A stretch of 38,954 bases of DNA, from NCBI GenBank assembly GCA_009996675.1, contig JAACZQ010000006.1, positions 1 through 38,954 on the forward strand. Reading direction: 5' to 3'. The notes beneath the pieces were generated by a model, which saw only the letters and a program-made list of their open reading frames with translations, ran no database searches and had not been told where the DNA came from. Shown piece by piece: positions 25,767 through 32,943 of this stretch (its first letter is position 1; the number at the start of each line of letters is the position of its first letter). The translations under genes were made by a program, and so were the position numbers. The DNA comes from Chitinophagaceae bacterium. Lineage in GTDB: Bacteria > Bacteroidota > Bacteroidia > Chitinophagales > Chitinophagaceae.

Positions 25767-26300
25767 TTATGGTTTAAATACTCCTCGTCCCTTAAAAACA
25801 GTTTCCTTTTTGATGTTGAACAATTCCTCCTGTGACTTACCATTTTCCCCAACCCAAGAACCATCCTTTCCCCTTTTCAAGACGTCAAATTGATACTTCT
25901 GGTGGAAATAATAACTACCGTCCTCTTTTTTTGAAAGATATAAAAGTACTGGCGAATGACCTTCGAATGCTGGTCGCCCATAATGGTCAAACGCCTTGAA
26001 AACAATCGTATCAGCTTTAAGGTCATTGAACACCGGCTGCAATACGCTATACTTCCCTTCAAAAGCATTATCCATAATGTAGCTTTTACGCTCGTAGATT
26101 GTGTCACCTGTGGTTGTATCTATTGTTATGCTTAATGGTTTATTGTAGGCGGCATCGGGGTCGTACGCCGTTAAAGAGACCTTTTCGCCAACAAATGCAA
26201 ATAGATTTACAGAGGTGTCAATGAGGAAGCTCTTTCTAGCTTTTGATTGTCCGAAACTTGTTTGGGAAAGTAGCAAGAGAAGCAGTAGAAGTCTTGTCAT
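25767..26300 (-). CDS. Cassette 12: hypothetical secreted protein, 177 residues
   Basis: An N-terminal Leu-rich signal peptide (LLLLLLLLSQTSFGQ) precedes a mature domain with beta-rich stretches (FAFVGEKVSLTAYDPDAAYN, ESKEDGSYYFHQKYQFDVL-like pattern) and no recognised family. It is probably periplasmic or outer. The stop lies 5 nt from attC-12 and the ATG about 45 nt after the attC-11 crossover. A second GTTAGCGA copy at 26318-26323 lies inside the leader, perhaps a remnant of an earlier junction. Confidence 0.7.
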   Translation of the reverse strand: MTRLLLLLLLLSQTSFGQSKARKSFLIDTSVNLFAFVGEKVSLTAYDPDAAYNKPLSITIDTTTGDTIYERKSYIMDNAFEGKYSVLQPVFNDLKADTIVFKAFDHYGRPAFEGHSPVLLYLSKKEDGSYYFHQKYQFDVLKRGKDGSWVGENGKSQEELFNIKKETVFKGRGVFKP

Positions 26301-26340
26301 ACTCGGAAGATGAAATCGCTAACAGTTTTTCACAATTGCG

Positions 26341-26598
26341 GCTAACGTTAAAGGCTTTGCGAAGGTTGGGCCATCCGTGATCCCACTGCTGGCTACGCCT
26401 GTTCCGCGCAAACGGTTGGTCTCTGCAACCCCGATTAGCTGAAGCCAAATTACATCGGCCGCCCTAGCCATGCAAGTTTTCCGACTACTTTTATGATCGG
26501 TGGCGAAGGTGGCCAAAAGCCGATTAGAATTCTCCCGCATCAGCGGGACTGATGGGCAATATTCTGTCGCCTAACTATTGCAAAGCCACTTGTTGGCC
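26341..26598 (-). repeat. attC-like site 11 (long class)
   Basis: 258 nt. Plus-strand ends GCTAAC...GTTGGCC; the left arm GGCTTTGCGAAGGTTGGGC is shared with attC-3 and attC-6, while the right arm CTAACTATTGCAAAGCC pairs with it imperfectly. The interior carries additional hairpin-prone segments and is nearly identical to attC-14. Confidence 0.82.
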
Positions 26599-26608
26599 TC
26601 AGGTACAG

Positions 26609-26965
26609 TTAGTAGCTTTGAATTAAGACGTCAGTGGGAATGTGAAGTATACTATTAAGATTACGTATCATTTCCAGTGTTAGTTTTCTCTTCTTATTAA
26701 GAATTTCACTAGCTCTGCTTTTTAGTCCGACCACTTCTGCAAGATCTGACTGGGAATAACCAAGCTGCTCCATCCGGAATTTGATGGCTTCAATGGGATC
26801 GGGAAAGTCAATAGGAAAGTTTGTATTCTCGTATTTTTCAATGAGTATGCCGAGGACTTCCAGTTCATCCCCTTCTTTAGTGCCAGGTTTTGCATCAAAG
26901 ATTTTATCGAGCCTTTCCAGAGCGAGTTGATAATCCTTCTTCGTTTTTATCGGTTTGAGCATCAT
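26609..26965 (-). CDS. higA: Cassette 11: HigA-type antitoxin (XRE-family)
   Basis: The product has 118 residues from the ATG at 26965 (MMLKPIKTKKDYQLALERLD); the start at 27007 overlaps the toxin gene and is less likely. A helix-turn-helix occupies about residues 65-100 (MEQLGYSQSDLAEVVGLKSRASEILNKKRKL). The N-terminal part matches HigA proteins that neutralise HigB. It begins 4 nt after the toxin stop, in the toxin-first order typical of higBA. HigA normally represses its own operon. Confidence 0.9.
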   Translation of the reverse strand: MMLKPIKTKKDYQLALERLDKIFDAKPGTKEGDELEVLGILIEKYENTNFPIDFPDPIEAIKFRMEQLGYSQSDLAEVVGLKSRASEILNKKRKLTLEMIRNLNSILHIPTDVLIQSY

Positions 26966-26969
26966 ATAC

Positions 26970-27263
26970 TTAGATTTTAGAAGCATCAATTTTGTCATAT
27001 TGAGCATGAGTTCCGATAAATCGGATCCAGACCATTTGATAATGATAGTTTATCCTGACTATGAGCCTATAATTGTTGCCTTTAATATTAAAAACAATCC
27101 GATTTTCCTCAATAATACTTGCTGAAGGATACTCGCGCTTAATTTGATTTGGATTTTTCCAGCTTGATGTTTCAGCTTCCTTGTACCATGACTTTAACTG
27201 CTGTTCACAATCAGGATGCTTTGTCCAGAAATCACGGAGCATTTTCTTAGCAATAACTCTCAA
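26970..27263 (-). CDS. higB: Cassette 11: HigB-type mRNA interferase toxin
   Basis: The product has 97 residues from a TTG start at 27263, favoured because HigB proteins begin [MV]-x-[VI]-IAK; the ATG at 27242 would cut the first strand. Motifs are KKMLRDFWTKHPDCEQQLKSWY, RIVFNIKGNNYRLIVRI and VWIRFIGTHAQYDKID, characteristic of the HigB family of ribosome-dependent mRNA-cleaving toxins. Its promoter lies just upstream, with TATCTTTG at 27279-27286. Confidence 0.9.
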   Translation of the reverse strand: MRVIAKKMLRDFWTKHPDCEQQLKSWYKEAETSSWKNPNQIKREYPSASIIEENRIVFNIKGNNYRLIVRINYHYQMVWIRFIGTHAQYDKIDASKI

Positions 27264-27278
27264 GAATCAGTCTTTTAG

Positions 27279-27309
27279 CAAAGATAATCAGAAGTTCCCA
27301 ATATGGGAA
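27279..27309 (-). promoter_or_regulatory. higBA promoter and putative HigA operator
   Basis: On the minus strand TATCTTTG (27286-27279) matches the -7 element TAnnTTTG. Just upstream, TTCCCA-ATA-TGGGAA (27295-27309) is a palindrome with 6-bp arms, suitable for HigA binding. A -33 element is unclear. Confidence 0.55.
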
Positions 27310-27340
27310 ATTAAATTTAGGGCTGTTTATCGGGTATTTC

Positions 27341-27505
27341 GGCTAACGTTGTAACACAGGCGAAGGTTGGGGAGAGTTGTTTCTGTCGCTTGCTTGGCCA
27401 TTAAAGACCCGATTGGCTTAAGCCAAATTACTGAAGCTTGGTCAGAAATGCAACTGCCGATGGGCCAACTACAAAAGCCCAACTTTTGCCTGTGCAATGT
27501 TAGCT
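27341..27505 (-). repeat. attC-like site 10
   Basis: 165 nt. Plus-strand ends GGCTAAC...GTTAGCT; arms CACAGGCGAAGGTTGGG and CCCAACTTTTGCCTGTG pair throughout, with two G.T wobbles. The unpaired spacer is longer on the left (GTTGTAA) than on the right. The right end matches the start of the parDE cassette (GTTAGCTGTG). Confidence 0.92.
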
Positions 27506-27511
27506 GTGGTT

Positions 27512-27811
27512 TTACTCGTGGATTTTGTTTTTTAAATCCATTTGTGCATGAAGTATTCTTACGATTTCAATTTTTACTGCGCTAATTTTTCTATAAAAAA
27601 GTATATGCTGTCCAGCTCGGTAGCCAAAGATGGATGGGTCTATTTCAGAATATTTCTTTCCTTTTGTTTTACCGCTTGCTAAATCTTGGCAAGAATCTAT
27701 GAGCATAAAATAGTATCTATCTGCTTGTCTTTCCGACCATGTATCAACTGTATATTCCCAAATAGTAGATAAGTCTTGTACCGCTTTTTTTGTAAGTGTA
27801 TAACTAGCCAT
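27512..27811 (-). CDS. parE: Cassette 10: ParE/RelE-superfamily toxin
   Basis: The product has 99 residues with the ParE pattern YTLTKKAVQDLSTIWEYTVDTWSERQADRYY at the N-terminus and YRAGQHILFYRKI then IVRILHAQMD at the C-terminus. ParE toxins inhibit DNA gyrase; RelE-like relatives cleave mRNA, and the sequence alone favours ParE. It overlaps the upstream antitoxin gene by 8 nt. The stop is 7 nt from the R'' end of attC-10. Confidence 0.9.
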   Translation of the reverse strand: MASYTLTKKAVQDLSTIWEYTVDTWSERQADRYYFMLIDSCQDLASGKTKGKKYSEIDPSIFGYRAGQHILFYRKISAVKIEIVRILHAQMDLKNKIHE

Positions 27812-28055
27812 TTTTTCGTTTAGTAGCTTTTAATTCTTCAAGATGCCTTTTAGGGTCGAAATTTTTTGCTACACCACTTTTAATACCAACGGTAATGGCT
27901 TTTTTTAGAGCTACTATTTTAGCTTCTTCTTCTTCAAGAAGTCGCAAACCTGCTCTAATAACTTCGCTAGCGTTCTTAAATCTTCCTGTTGAAACTTTAG
28001 CATCAACAAAGTCTTCAAAGTGATTTCCTAAAGAAATAGAGGTATTACGTCCCAT
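27804..28055 (-). CDS. parD: Cassette 10: ParD-type antitoxin (ribbon-helix-helix)
   Basis: The product has 83 residues. The N-terminal ribbon-helix-helix reads MGRNTSISLGNHFEDFVDAKV followed by GRFKNASEVIRAGLRLLEEEE, diagnostic of ParD. The C-terminus (FDPKRHLEELKATKRK) would wrap the toxin. It is first in the operon and overlaps parE by 8 nt. A perfect palindrome sits 19 bp upstream of the ATG. Confidence 0.93.
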   Translation of the reverse strand: MGRNTSISLGNHFEDFVDAKVSTGRFKNASEVIRAGLRLLEEEEAKIVALKKAITVGIKSGVAKNFDPKRHLEELKATKRKNG

Positions 28056-28074
28056 CGGTCGATAATTTTAAGTG

Positions 28075-28097
28075 AAGTTACCAAATTTTGGTAACTT
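28075..28097 (-). promoter_or_regulatory. parDE promoter with perfect 23-bp palindromic operator
   Basis: AAGTTACCAAA-T-TTTGGTAACTT has perfect 11-bp arms. On the minus strand a TTTG lies 19 nt before TAACTTCA, resembling the TTTG-N19-TAnnTTTG promoter, with the palindrome filling the spacer. ParD antitoxins bind such palindromes to repress their own operon. Confidence 0.75.
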
Positions 28098-28125
28098 TTC
28101 AAATTTCGAGATGTAAAAAAATCAC

Positions 28126-28256
28126 AGCTAACGTTTTGCGGCTTGGCGAAGGTGGCGATTTAACCACAAATGTTCATACGAAGCACACACTTCAAATTTA
28201 CGAAAAACTGTCATACGAAGCACTGAACCGCCACTTTTGCCAAACCGCTGTTAGTG
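28126..28256 (-). repeat. attC-like site 9
   Basis: 131 nt. Plus-strand ends AGCTAAC...GTTAGTG; arms GGCTTGGCGAAGGTGGCG and CGCCACTTTTGCCAAACC pair with one mismatch and two G.T wobbles at the same positions as in attC-3 and attC-10. The right end equals the start of the mercury cassette (GTTAGTGGC). Confidence 0.92.
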
Positions 28257-28281
28257 GCTGGGCTTCTTTGTTTTCCGTCTG

Positions 28282-28488
28282 TCAGCAACATTTTTTGTCC
28301 TGCTGAATTGGTGGACAAGCAACACTTCCGTAGCTACAATAAACACAGCAGTCGCCTTGTTTTGGTTTTAGAACTTGTTTGCATTTTTCACATTCGTAAA
28401 AATATTGGCAAGCGTCTGTCGGCATTGTTTCTTCTTTCTTATGTCCGCAGTTGGGGCAAGTTATTGTTGATTGTAATTTGATTTCCAT
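28282..28488 (-). CDS. Cassette 9: GDCCVYCSYG-type Cys-rich protein
   Basis: The product has 68 residues and is very Cys-rich. It has CPNCGHKKEE, YECEKCKQVLKPKQGDCCVYCSYG and ACPPIQ; the GDCCVYCSYG signature defines a small family found with mercury or other heavy-metal genes in Bacteroidota. The CxxC pairs suggest metal binding in the cytosol. It begins 1 nt after the stop of the MerT-MerP gene and is the last gene of the operon. Confidence 0.88.
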   Translation of the reverse strand: MEIKLQSTITCPNCGHKKEETMPTDACQYFYECEKCKQVLKPKQGDCCVYCSYGSVACPPIQQDKKCC

Positions 28489-28489
28489 T

Positions 28490-29089
28490 TTAATTTTCTT
28501 TTTTGTCGGTTACAGAATATCCTGTTGAGTTTATTGCTTTTTCGATTTCAGAAATATTTGTTTTTGAGTTGTCAAATTCTATGATTGCATTTCCATTTTC
28601 ATATGAAGCGTTTGAACTTATTATTCCTGTCAATTTATTTACTTCGTGATTTACGTGTTCTTCGCAACTCGCACAAGTCATTCCGCTAATCGTAAATTTT
28701 ACTTTTTGAATATTGGATTTGTCCACTACTATGATTTGCTTTTCTTTCTTTGGGTAGAAAATGCTTGAATAGTATGGAAAGGCAAGCATAACGATTGCAA
28801 ATGCTGTTACAATTCCTAAAAACATTTTTGACTGAATGAATTTTGGTTTTTCTTCTGTCTCACAGTTGCAGTCAATTTGCTTTTTAGGTTTCAACTTTTG
28901 ATACCAAGCAAAACCAAGAACCAAAATTGTCAAACCGATAAAATACGGTCTGAAAGGTTCGAGCCAAGAAAAAGTAGAAGCAAGTCCGCTTGTTCCTGCA
29001 ATGAGAGCCAAGACAGGTGTAATGCAACACAATGAAGCTGCAATTGCTGTTAAAAGTCCTGCTCCGATTAGTTTGTTGTCTGTTTTCAT
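28490..29089 (-). CDS. merTP: Cassette 9: MerT-MerP fusion mercury transporter
   Basis: The product has 199 residues. The MerT part (about 1-125) has the paired Cys in SLCCITPVL of the first span, two further spans, and a Cys pair CNCE on the loop. The C-terminal MerP-like HMA domain (about 128-195) holds GMTCASCEEHV. Fusing periplasmic and membrane parts is known in Bacteroidota. It should import Hg(II) or a related metal; no merA reductase occurs in this cassette. The start overlaps the regulator's stop by 4 nt. Confidence 0.92.
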   Translation of the reverse strand: MKTDNKLIGAGLLTAIAASLCCITPVLALIAGTSGLASTFSWLEPFRPYFIGLTILVLGFAWYQKLKPKKQIDCNCETEEKPKFIQSKMFLGIVTAFAIVMLAFPYYSSIFYPKKEKQIIVVDKSNIQKVKFTISGMTCASCEEHVNHEVNKLTGIISSNASYENGNAIIEFDNSKTNISEIEKAINSTGYSVTDKKEN

Positions 29090-29460
29090 AATGTTTCTAA
29101 TATTTTGTTTTCGTCAAGTATTTTGAAAAACGGTTTCAGCATTTTTTCATACTCTTTTGTTAATGAGTAAAAAATGGTTTGAGCTTCTCTTTCTGTTTCA
29201 ATGAGTTTTCTGTCTTTGAGTTTTCGCAAGTGTTGTGAAACCGCTGAAATTGTCATACCAAGAATATCGCTTATATCACAAACACAAAGTCGTTTTTCTT
29301 CATAGATCAGAAAGAGAATTTTCAGTCTTACGTTGTTTCCTGCCAATTCAAGTCCGTTTGATAAATAGTCAAATGAGCCGTTGAGTTCTGAAACTCTGTC
29401 TTTACAGCGATTTATTTGTTTAATGTCCGCTTGTTGTCGTATGCAAGAATTGTTGTCCAT
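29086..29460 (-). CDS. Cassette 9: ArsR/SmtB-family metal-responsive repressor
   Basis: The product has 124 residues. The winged-helix part has RLKILFLIYEEKRLCVCDISDILGMTISAVSQHLRKLKDRKLIE, with Cys residues in LCVCD where ArsR-type metal sensors often bind thiophilic metals. It is first of three genes and should repress the operon until mercury or another soft metal binds. The putative operator lies directly upstream, and the ATG follows the -7 element by only 4 nt. Confidence 0.92.
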   Translation of the reverse strand: MDNNSCIRQQADIKQINRCKDRVSELNGSFDYLSNGLELAGNNVRLKILFLIYEEKRLCVCDISDILGMTISAVSQHLRKLKDRKLIETEREAQTIFYSLTKEYEKMLKPFFKILDENKILETL

Positions 29461-29464
29461 AGTA

Positions 29465-29494
29465 CAAAGGTAGTCAATTTGCTTATTTAAGCAA
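29465..29494 (-). promoter_or_regulatory. Promoter of the mercury operon with palindromic operator
   Basis: On the minus strand TTG (29494-29492), 19 nt, then TACCTTTG (29472-29465) matches the Bacteroidota promoter consensus. TTGCTT-AAAT-AAGCAA (29494-29479) is an inverted repeat lying between the two boxes, a good position for the ArsR-type repressor. Only 4 nt separate TACCTTTG from the ATG at 29460, so the transcript may be leaderless. Confidence 0.72.
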
Positions 29495-29560
29495 CTACTA
29501 AAATACGAAACATCAAAAAGAACCCGATTTGTCTGTCGGGTTGTGTCGTCATAGCCTTGC

Positions 29561-29692
29561 CACTAACGGTTTACGGCTTGGCGATGTGGCGGATTTTTAG
29601 CACAAAAGTTCAATAGAATTACTGCTGTTGAACCTTGCACAAAGGTTTCATAGTAGCACTTCAGCCGCCATATTGCCAAACCGATGTTACCT
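29561..29692 (-). repeat. attC-like site 8
   Basis: 132 nt. Plus-strand ends CACTAAC...GTTACCT; arms GGCTTGGCGATGTGGCGG and CCGCCATATTGCCAAACC pair with one mismatch and two G.T wobbles. The two ends do not match each other because each belongs to a different cassette: the left matches the mercury cassette, the right the DUF389 cassette. Confidence 0.92.
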
Positions 29693-29699
29693 GCTGCCC

Positions 29700-30998
29700 T
29701 TATTGTTGTTGTACTGTTTCTATGTCTGTTGTTTTTAGTTTTTGACTTAACCATTTTTTTAGCTTCTCGGTGTCAATATATTTTGTTTTCCTGTCTGTTT
29801 GATAAAGAAAAACAGTTATTATTTTAGAGCTGTCGGTATTTGCATTTGTAATATGTCTGCCAATGGATACATTTTTTAACTCTGGAAATAAAATTGTAAT
29901 TTCTTTGATTGTTTCGGTGTTATCAAATTTATATTTATTCAATTCGTTGTGCAGGTTATTGATTAAAATGTCTTTCTCTGACAAGATTTTATCCTGTTTT
30001 CCTAATTCGTCCAAAATTTCACCTTTAATGTCTTTTGTCTCTTGCCTGATATTTAGTTTGGTGTTTGTAATGTCGTACTGTAAAAGCTTTTGATTTAAAA
30101 TGTCTAACTCCTGAGTTGTGAATTTTTTTGTCAGAAAGGCTAATACAATCTTCTTAGGATTTGTCGTGTACGAAATGTCTTTATATATAAGTGCATAACC
30201 ATTATTTGAAAATTCTTTTGAAATAAACTGCTCTACTTTTTGACTAAATTTTTTCTCTTGAAATAGATTGAAAGCCAAATAAAAACTTGGGATAATCATT
30301 ACAAATATTAAACTTGTAATTCCATATCTTATTTGCTTTTCAAATTTTGTGTTTAAATTATTTACAGGCTCGTATTTCAGATATTTAACGATTAAGAAAG
30401 TTGAAATACAAATAAAAAAACAATTAATGCTGTACAAATAAAATGCTCCAAAGAAGTAAGAAAAATTTCCGATTGCTAAGCCATAACCTGCTGTACAAAG
30501 TGGTGGCATCAAAGCTGTTGCAATAGCAACTCCAGGAATTGGATTGCCTTTTTCTACTCGTGTTAAAGCAATAACGCCAACTAAACCACCAAAAAAAGCA
30601 ATTAATACATCGTAAATATTGGGAGAGGTTCTTGCTAATAATTCAGATTGCGTTTCTTTGAATGGGCTGACAAAAAAATAAATTGTCGCAACAAGTAAAC
30701 TCACAATTGTCGCAATTAGTAAGTTTCGGCCTGATTTTTTTAGTAAGTCAAAGTCGTAAATTGCCAATGCAAAACCCGTTCCTACAATTGGACCCATTAA
30801 TGGTGAAATTAGCATTGCACCAATTATTACGGCTGTTGAATTTACATTTAGTCCTACGGAAGCAATAACAATTGCACAAGCTAAAATCCAAAGGTTAGAA
30901 CCACGAAATGAGATATTAGATTTTATTGTTTCTAAAACCTTTTCTCTCTTCTCTTCGCCATTATGAAGATTAATAAAGTCAAAAAATTTGTTGCTCAT
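29700..30998 (-). CDS. Cassette 8: DUF389 (TIGR00341-type) membrane protein
   Basis: The product has 432 residues. The N-terminal half contains NLWILACAIVIASVGLNVNSTAVIIGAMLISPLMGPIVGTGFAL and further spans to about residue 235, typical of DUF389. The C-terminal half (about 250-432) is hydrophilic with a coiled-coil-like QDKILSEKDILINNLHNELNKY. The family's function is unknown. This is the longest single-gene cassette in the window. Both cassette ends carry GTTACCTGC exactly. Confidence 0.88.
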   Translation of the reverse strand: MSNKFFDFINLHNGEEKREKVLETIKSNISFRGSNLWILACAIVIASVGLNVNSTAVIIGAMLISPLMGPIVGTGFALAIYDFDLLKKSGRNLLIATIVSLLVATIYFFVSPFKETQSELLARTSPNIYDVLIAFFGGLVGVIALTRVEKGNPIPGVAIATALMPPLCTAGYGLAIGNFSYFFGAFYLYSINCFFICISTFLIVKYLKYEPVNNLNTKFEKQIRYGITSLIFVMIIPSFYLAFNLFQEKKFSQKVEQFISKEFSNNGYALIYKDISYTTNPKKIVLAFLTKKFTTQELDILNQKLLQYDITNTKLNIRQETKDIKGEILDELGKQDKILSEKDILINNLHNELNKYKFDNTETIKEITILFPELKNVSIGRHITNANTDSSKIITVFLYQTDRKTKYIDTEKLKKWLSQKLKTTDIETVQQQ

Positions 30999-31064
30999 CT
31001 TGTCTTAAAATTATGGTTATTGTCATATTGCTCAAAGTTTCTACAGTCGTTCGTTTAGGGTTGC

Positions 31065-31264
31065 AGGTAACGTTTCACGGCTTGGCGTTGTGGCGGTATT
31101 TCATGTTCCTTCAGCCGACAACTGAAGCCGAATAAAGAACTAAAGTACAAAACATGTTCTACTGCTCAATAATGTTTCGTCACGCTGGATATGCAGCACA
31201 ATAGCGAAACAAAAGCCGAAATTTATTCCTTCAAGCCGCCATAACGCCAAACCGCATGTTGGGC
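31065..31264 (-). repeat. attC-like site 7
   Basis: 200 nt. Plus-strand ends AGGTAAC...GTTGGGC; arms GGCTTGGCGTTGTGGCGG and CCGCCATAACGCCAAACC pair with one mismatch and one G.T. The right end GTTGGGCGCA equals the start of the glycosylase cassette, and read on the gene strand it gives the canonical R'' box GCCCAAC. Confidence 0.9.
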
Positions 31265-31268
31265 GCAG

Positions 31269-31796
31269 TTAAGGTCTGTCAATAAGTGCTGCCCGCCATT
31301 GTTTTAGTTTCTTAAAAGCATTTAATGAATGAGAAGAGCTTGTTGACGGTAATACTGTTTTTGTCAAGCCGTGTTTGTCAATCAAATAACTGAAACAACT
31401 GTCAAAATATTTTTCAGCTTTCTGCCCATTGAAAATAATCTTGCTTATTTTTTTGTGTCGTGCAAAGAATGTTTCAAAATCGTTTTTAATTTCATTCCTT
31501 ATTTTACTATCAAGATTTCCTTGCCTGTTGCAAAATTGTAAAACGTCCCACAATGCTATGCCATTTTGAAGTAGCAGGTTTTCCTTTTCTGTGTAAGTAA
31601 ATGCTTCAATCTGCTCTTCAGAAATTGTAGGCAACAAAACCCTAATCATAATATCCCAAAAAATATTATCGGGGTGTCCGTAATATTGTTTTTGGTCTAA
31701 CGATTGATTTCCTGGCATTGTTCCTAAAATCAAAATACTGCAATCTTCGTTAGCAATTGGCTCAAATGATTTTATAGTTACTGGCTCTGTAAGCAT
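31269..31796 (-). CDS. Cassette 7: DNA-deoxyinosine glycosylase (uracil-DNA glycosylase superfamily)
   Basis: The product has 175 residues. ILILGTMPGNQSLDQKQYYGHPDNIFW near the N-terminus and TVLPSTSSSHSLN near the C-terminus match the family-6 (HDG-like) glycosylases that remove deoxyinosine (deaminated adenine) from DNA. LWDVLQFCNRQGNLDSKI is also typical. It overlaps the upstream gene of the same cassette by 19 nt. Its stop is 5 nt from attC-7. A DNA-repair gene is an unusual but plausible cassette cargo. Confidence 0.85.
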   Translation of the reverse strand: MLTEPVTIKSFEPIANEDCSILILGTMPGNQSLDQKQYYGHPDNIFWDIMIRVLLPTISEEQIEAFTYTEKENLLLQNGIALWDVLQFCNRQGNLDSKIRNEIKNDFETFFARHKKISKIIFNGQKAEKYFDSCFSYLIDKHGLTKTVLPSTSSSHSLNAFKKLKQWRAALIDRP

Positions 31797-32263
31797 GCGC
31801 CCATGTTGAAAAATCTAAAAACCTTTTTCCATGTATCAATTTTATAATCTTCGTCAATTACTTTAGTTGAACGAAGGTTAAAAACGCATTCCGAACTTTC
31901 TGTAGTAGTCACAACTAATTCGCAGTCTCCATTATCGTCAGTCCACTTTCCTATGTATGTAACTCTTGTCACGTTACCCAACATAACGTCAGACGTTTTC
32001 TCGGTAGTGATTTTTGAATATTTTCCAACCCATTCATCACCATCAAGAAACTTAATCGTGAACGTCTTATTTGTCTCGTTCAAAACGATACGACCTTGTT
32101 CTCTGGTGTCGCCCATGTTTTTATAGTAGGCTTGATAGCCGTCACCAACTCGCACTGGTTGTTGATATTGCATAAGATTAAGTCCGAAAAATTGAACCTT
32201 CTTTGTCTGTCCAAAGGCAAGAGTAGTTGTCCCAATAAGCAGTGTCAGTAAAATATGTTTCAT
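31778..32263 (-). CDS. Cassette 7: hypothetical secreted protein, 161 residues
   Basis: The ATG at 32263 gives a signal peptide (KHILLTLLIGTTTLAFGQ); a start ten codons further upstream lies at the crossover box and is unlikely. The mature part has YQAYYKNMGDTREQGRIVLNE and WVGKYSKITTEKTSDVML, with one Cys pair (GDCEL, SECVF) that may form a disulfide. I do not recognise the family. It precedes the glycosylase gene, which overlaps its end by 19 nt. The ATG is 30 nt from the crossover point. Confidence 0.72.
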   Translation of the reverse strand: MKHILLTLLIGTTTLAFGQTKKVQFFGLNLMQYQQPVRVGDGYQAYYKNMGDTREQGRIVLNETNKTFTIKFLDGDEWVGKYSKITTEKTSDVMLGNVTRVTYIGKWTDDNGDCELVVTTTESSECVFNLRSTKVIDEDYKIDTWKKVFRFFNMGACLQSQ

Positions 32264-32288
32264 GATTTGGATGTGCGGTTTAATTGCG

Positions 32289-32453
32289 CCCAACGTTAAA
32301 GGCTTTGCGAAGGTTGGGCCATCCGTGATTCTACTGCTGGCTTGGCCACTATAACCTCGATTAGCTTAAGCCAAATTACTGCTGCCGGGTCAGAATTCCA
32401 ACGGCTGAACGGCGAAATACTATAGCCCAACTTTTGCAAAACCGATGTTGTGT
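32289..32453 (-). repeat. attC-like site 6
   Basis: 165 nt. Plus-strand ends CCCAAC...GTTGTGT; arms GGCTTTGCGAAGGTTGGGC and GCCCAACTTTTGCAAAACC pair with one mismatch and two G.T wobbles. On the gene strand the R' box is the canonical GTTGGGC. The right end belongs to the RDD cassette (GTTGTGTGCA against GTTGCGTGCA at its start). Confidence 0.92.
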
Positions 32454-32460
32454 GCATGGC

Positions 32461-32907
32461 TTAGGCATTTACGACTATAGTGCCAGCTACGATGTCACCA
32501 ATGCGTTGCTTTAGCTGCTGCTTTGAAATTATGATCCACGCAAGTATGCCAAAGAGAGGAAAATTGTCAATTGGGTCAAATAAGTGCCTGACTATGGATT
32601 GTTCCACTGAAGAATTAGCGCCCTTTGAGTCCATGACTTTGATTTTACAAAGGAACTTGCCAACGGACTGCCCGTAGATGCCTTCAGTCAATGGGAGAAG
32701 GAGCCAGGCGACAAACACGAATATGGCGGGCCAACCTTCAAATGAAACATGAAATTCAAAGCTATCGGTAGCCTTAACTTCACCGTAGAAGATCGCGAGG
32801 AAATAGAAGAATATTCCGAAGATGCAGTAATCAATAAGTGCAGCAAAAAATCGCCTCGGTCTTGATGCAAAGGACGTTGTTGTAATTGATTGAGGTTGTA
32901 TATCCAT
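32461..32907 (-). CDS. Cassette 6: RDD-family membrane protein
   Basis: The product has 148 residues. RPRRFFAALIDYCIFGIFFYFLAIF carries the conserved Arg and Asp that name the RDD family, and the later YGQSVGKFLCKIKVMDSKG loop is also typical. About three spans are predicted. Some RDD proteins have been linked to ion transport, but the substrate here is unknown. The stop is 8 nt from attC-6. Confidence 0.88.
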   Translation of the reverse strand: MDIQPQSITTTSFASRPRRFFAALIDYCIFGIFFYFLAIFYGEVKATDSFEFHVSFEGWPAIFVFVAWLLLPLTEGIYGQSVGKFLCKIKVMDSKGANSSVEQSIVRHLFDPIDNFPLFGILAWIIISKQQLKQRIGDIVAGTIVVNA

Positions 32908-32943
32908 TCAATTCTGAAGTTGAGGCTTTTCAAATTGCTTGCA

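Noticed and set aside
29563..29754. 63-codon minus-strand frame across attC-8
   Set aside because: It spans the palindrome and overlaps the end of the DUF389 gene in another frame; no protein family is visible.
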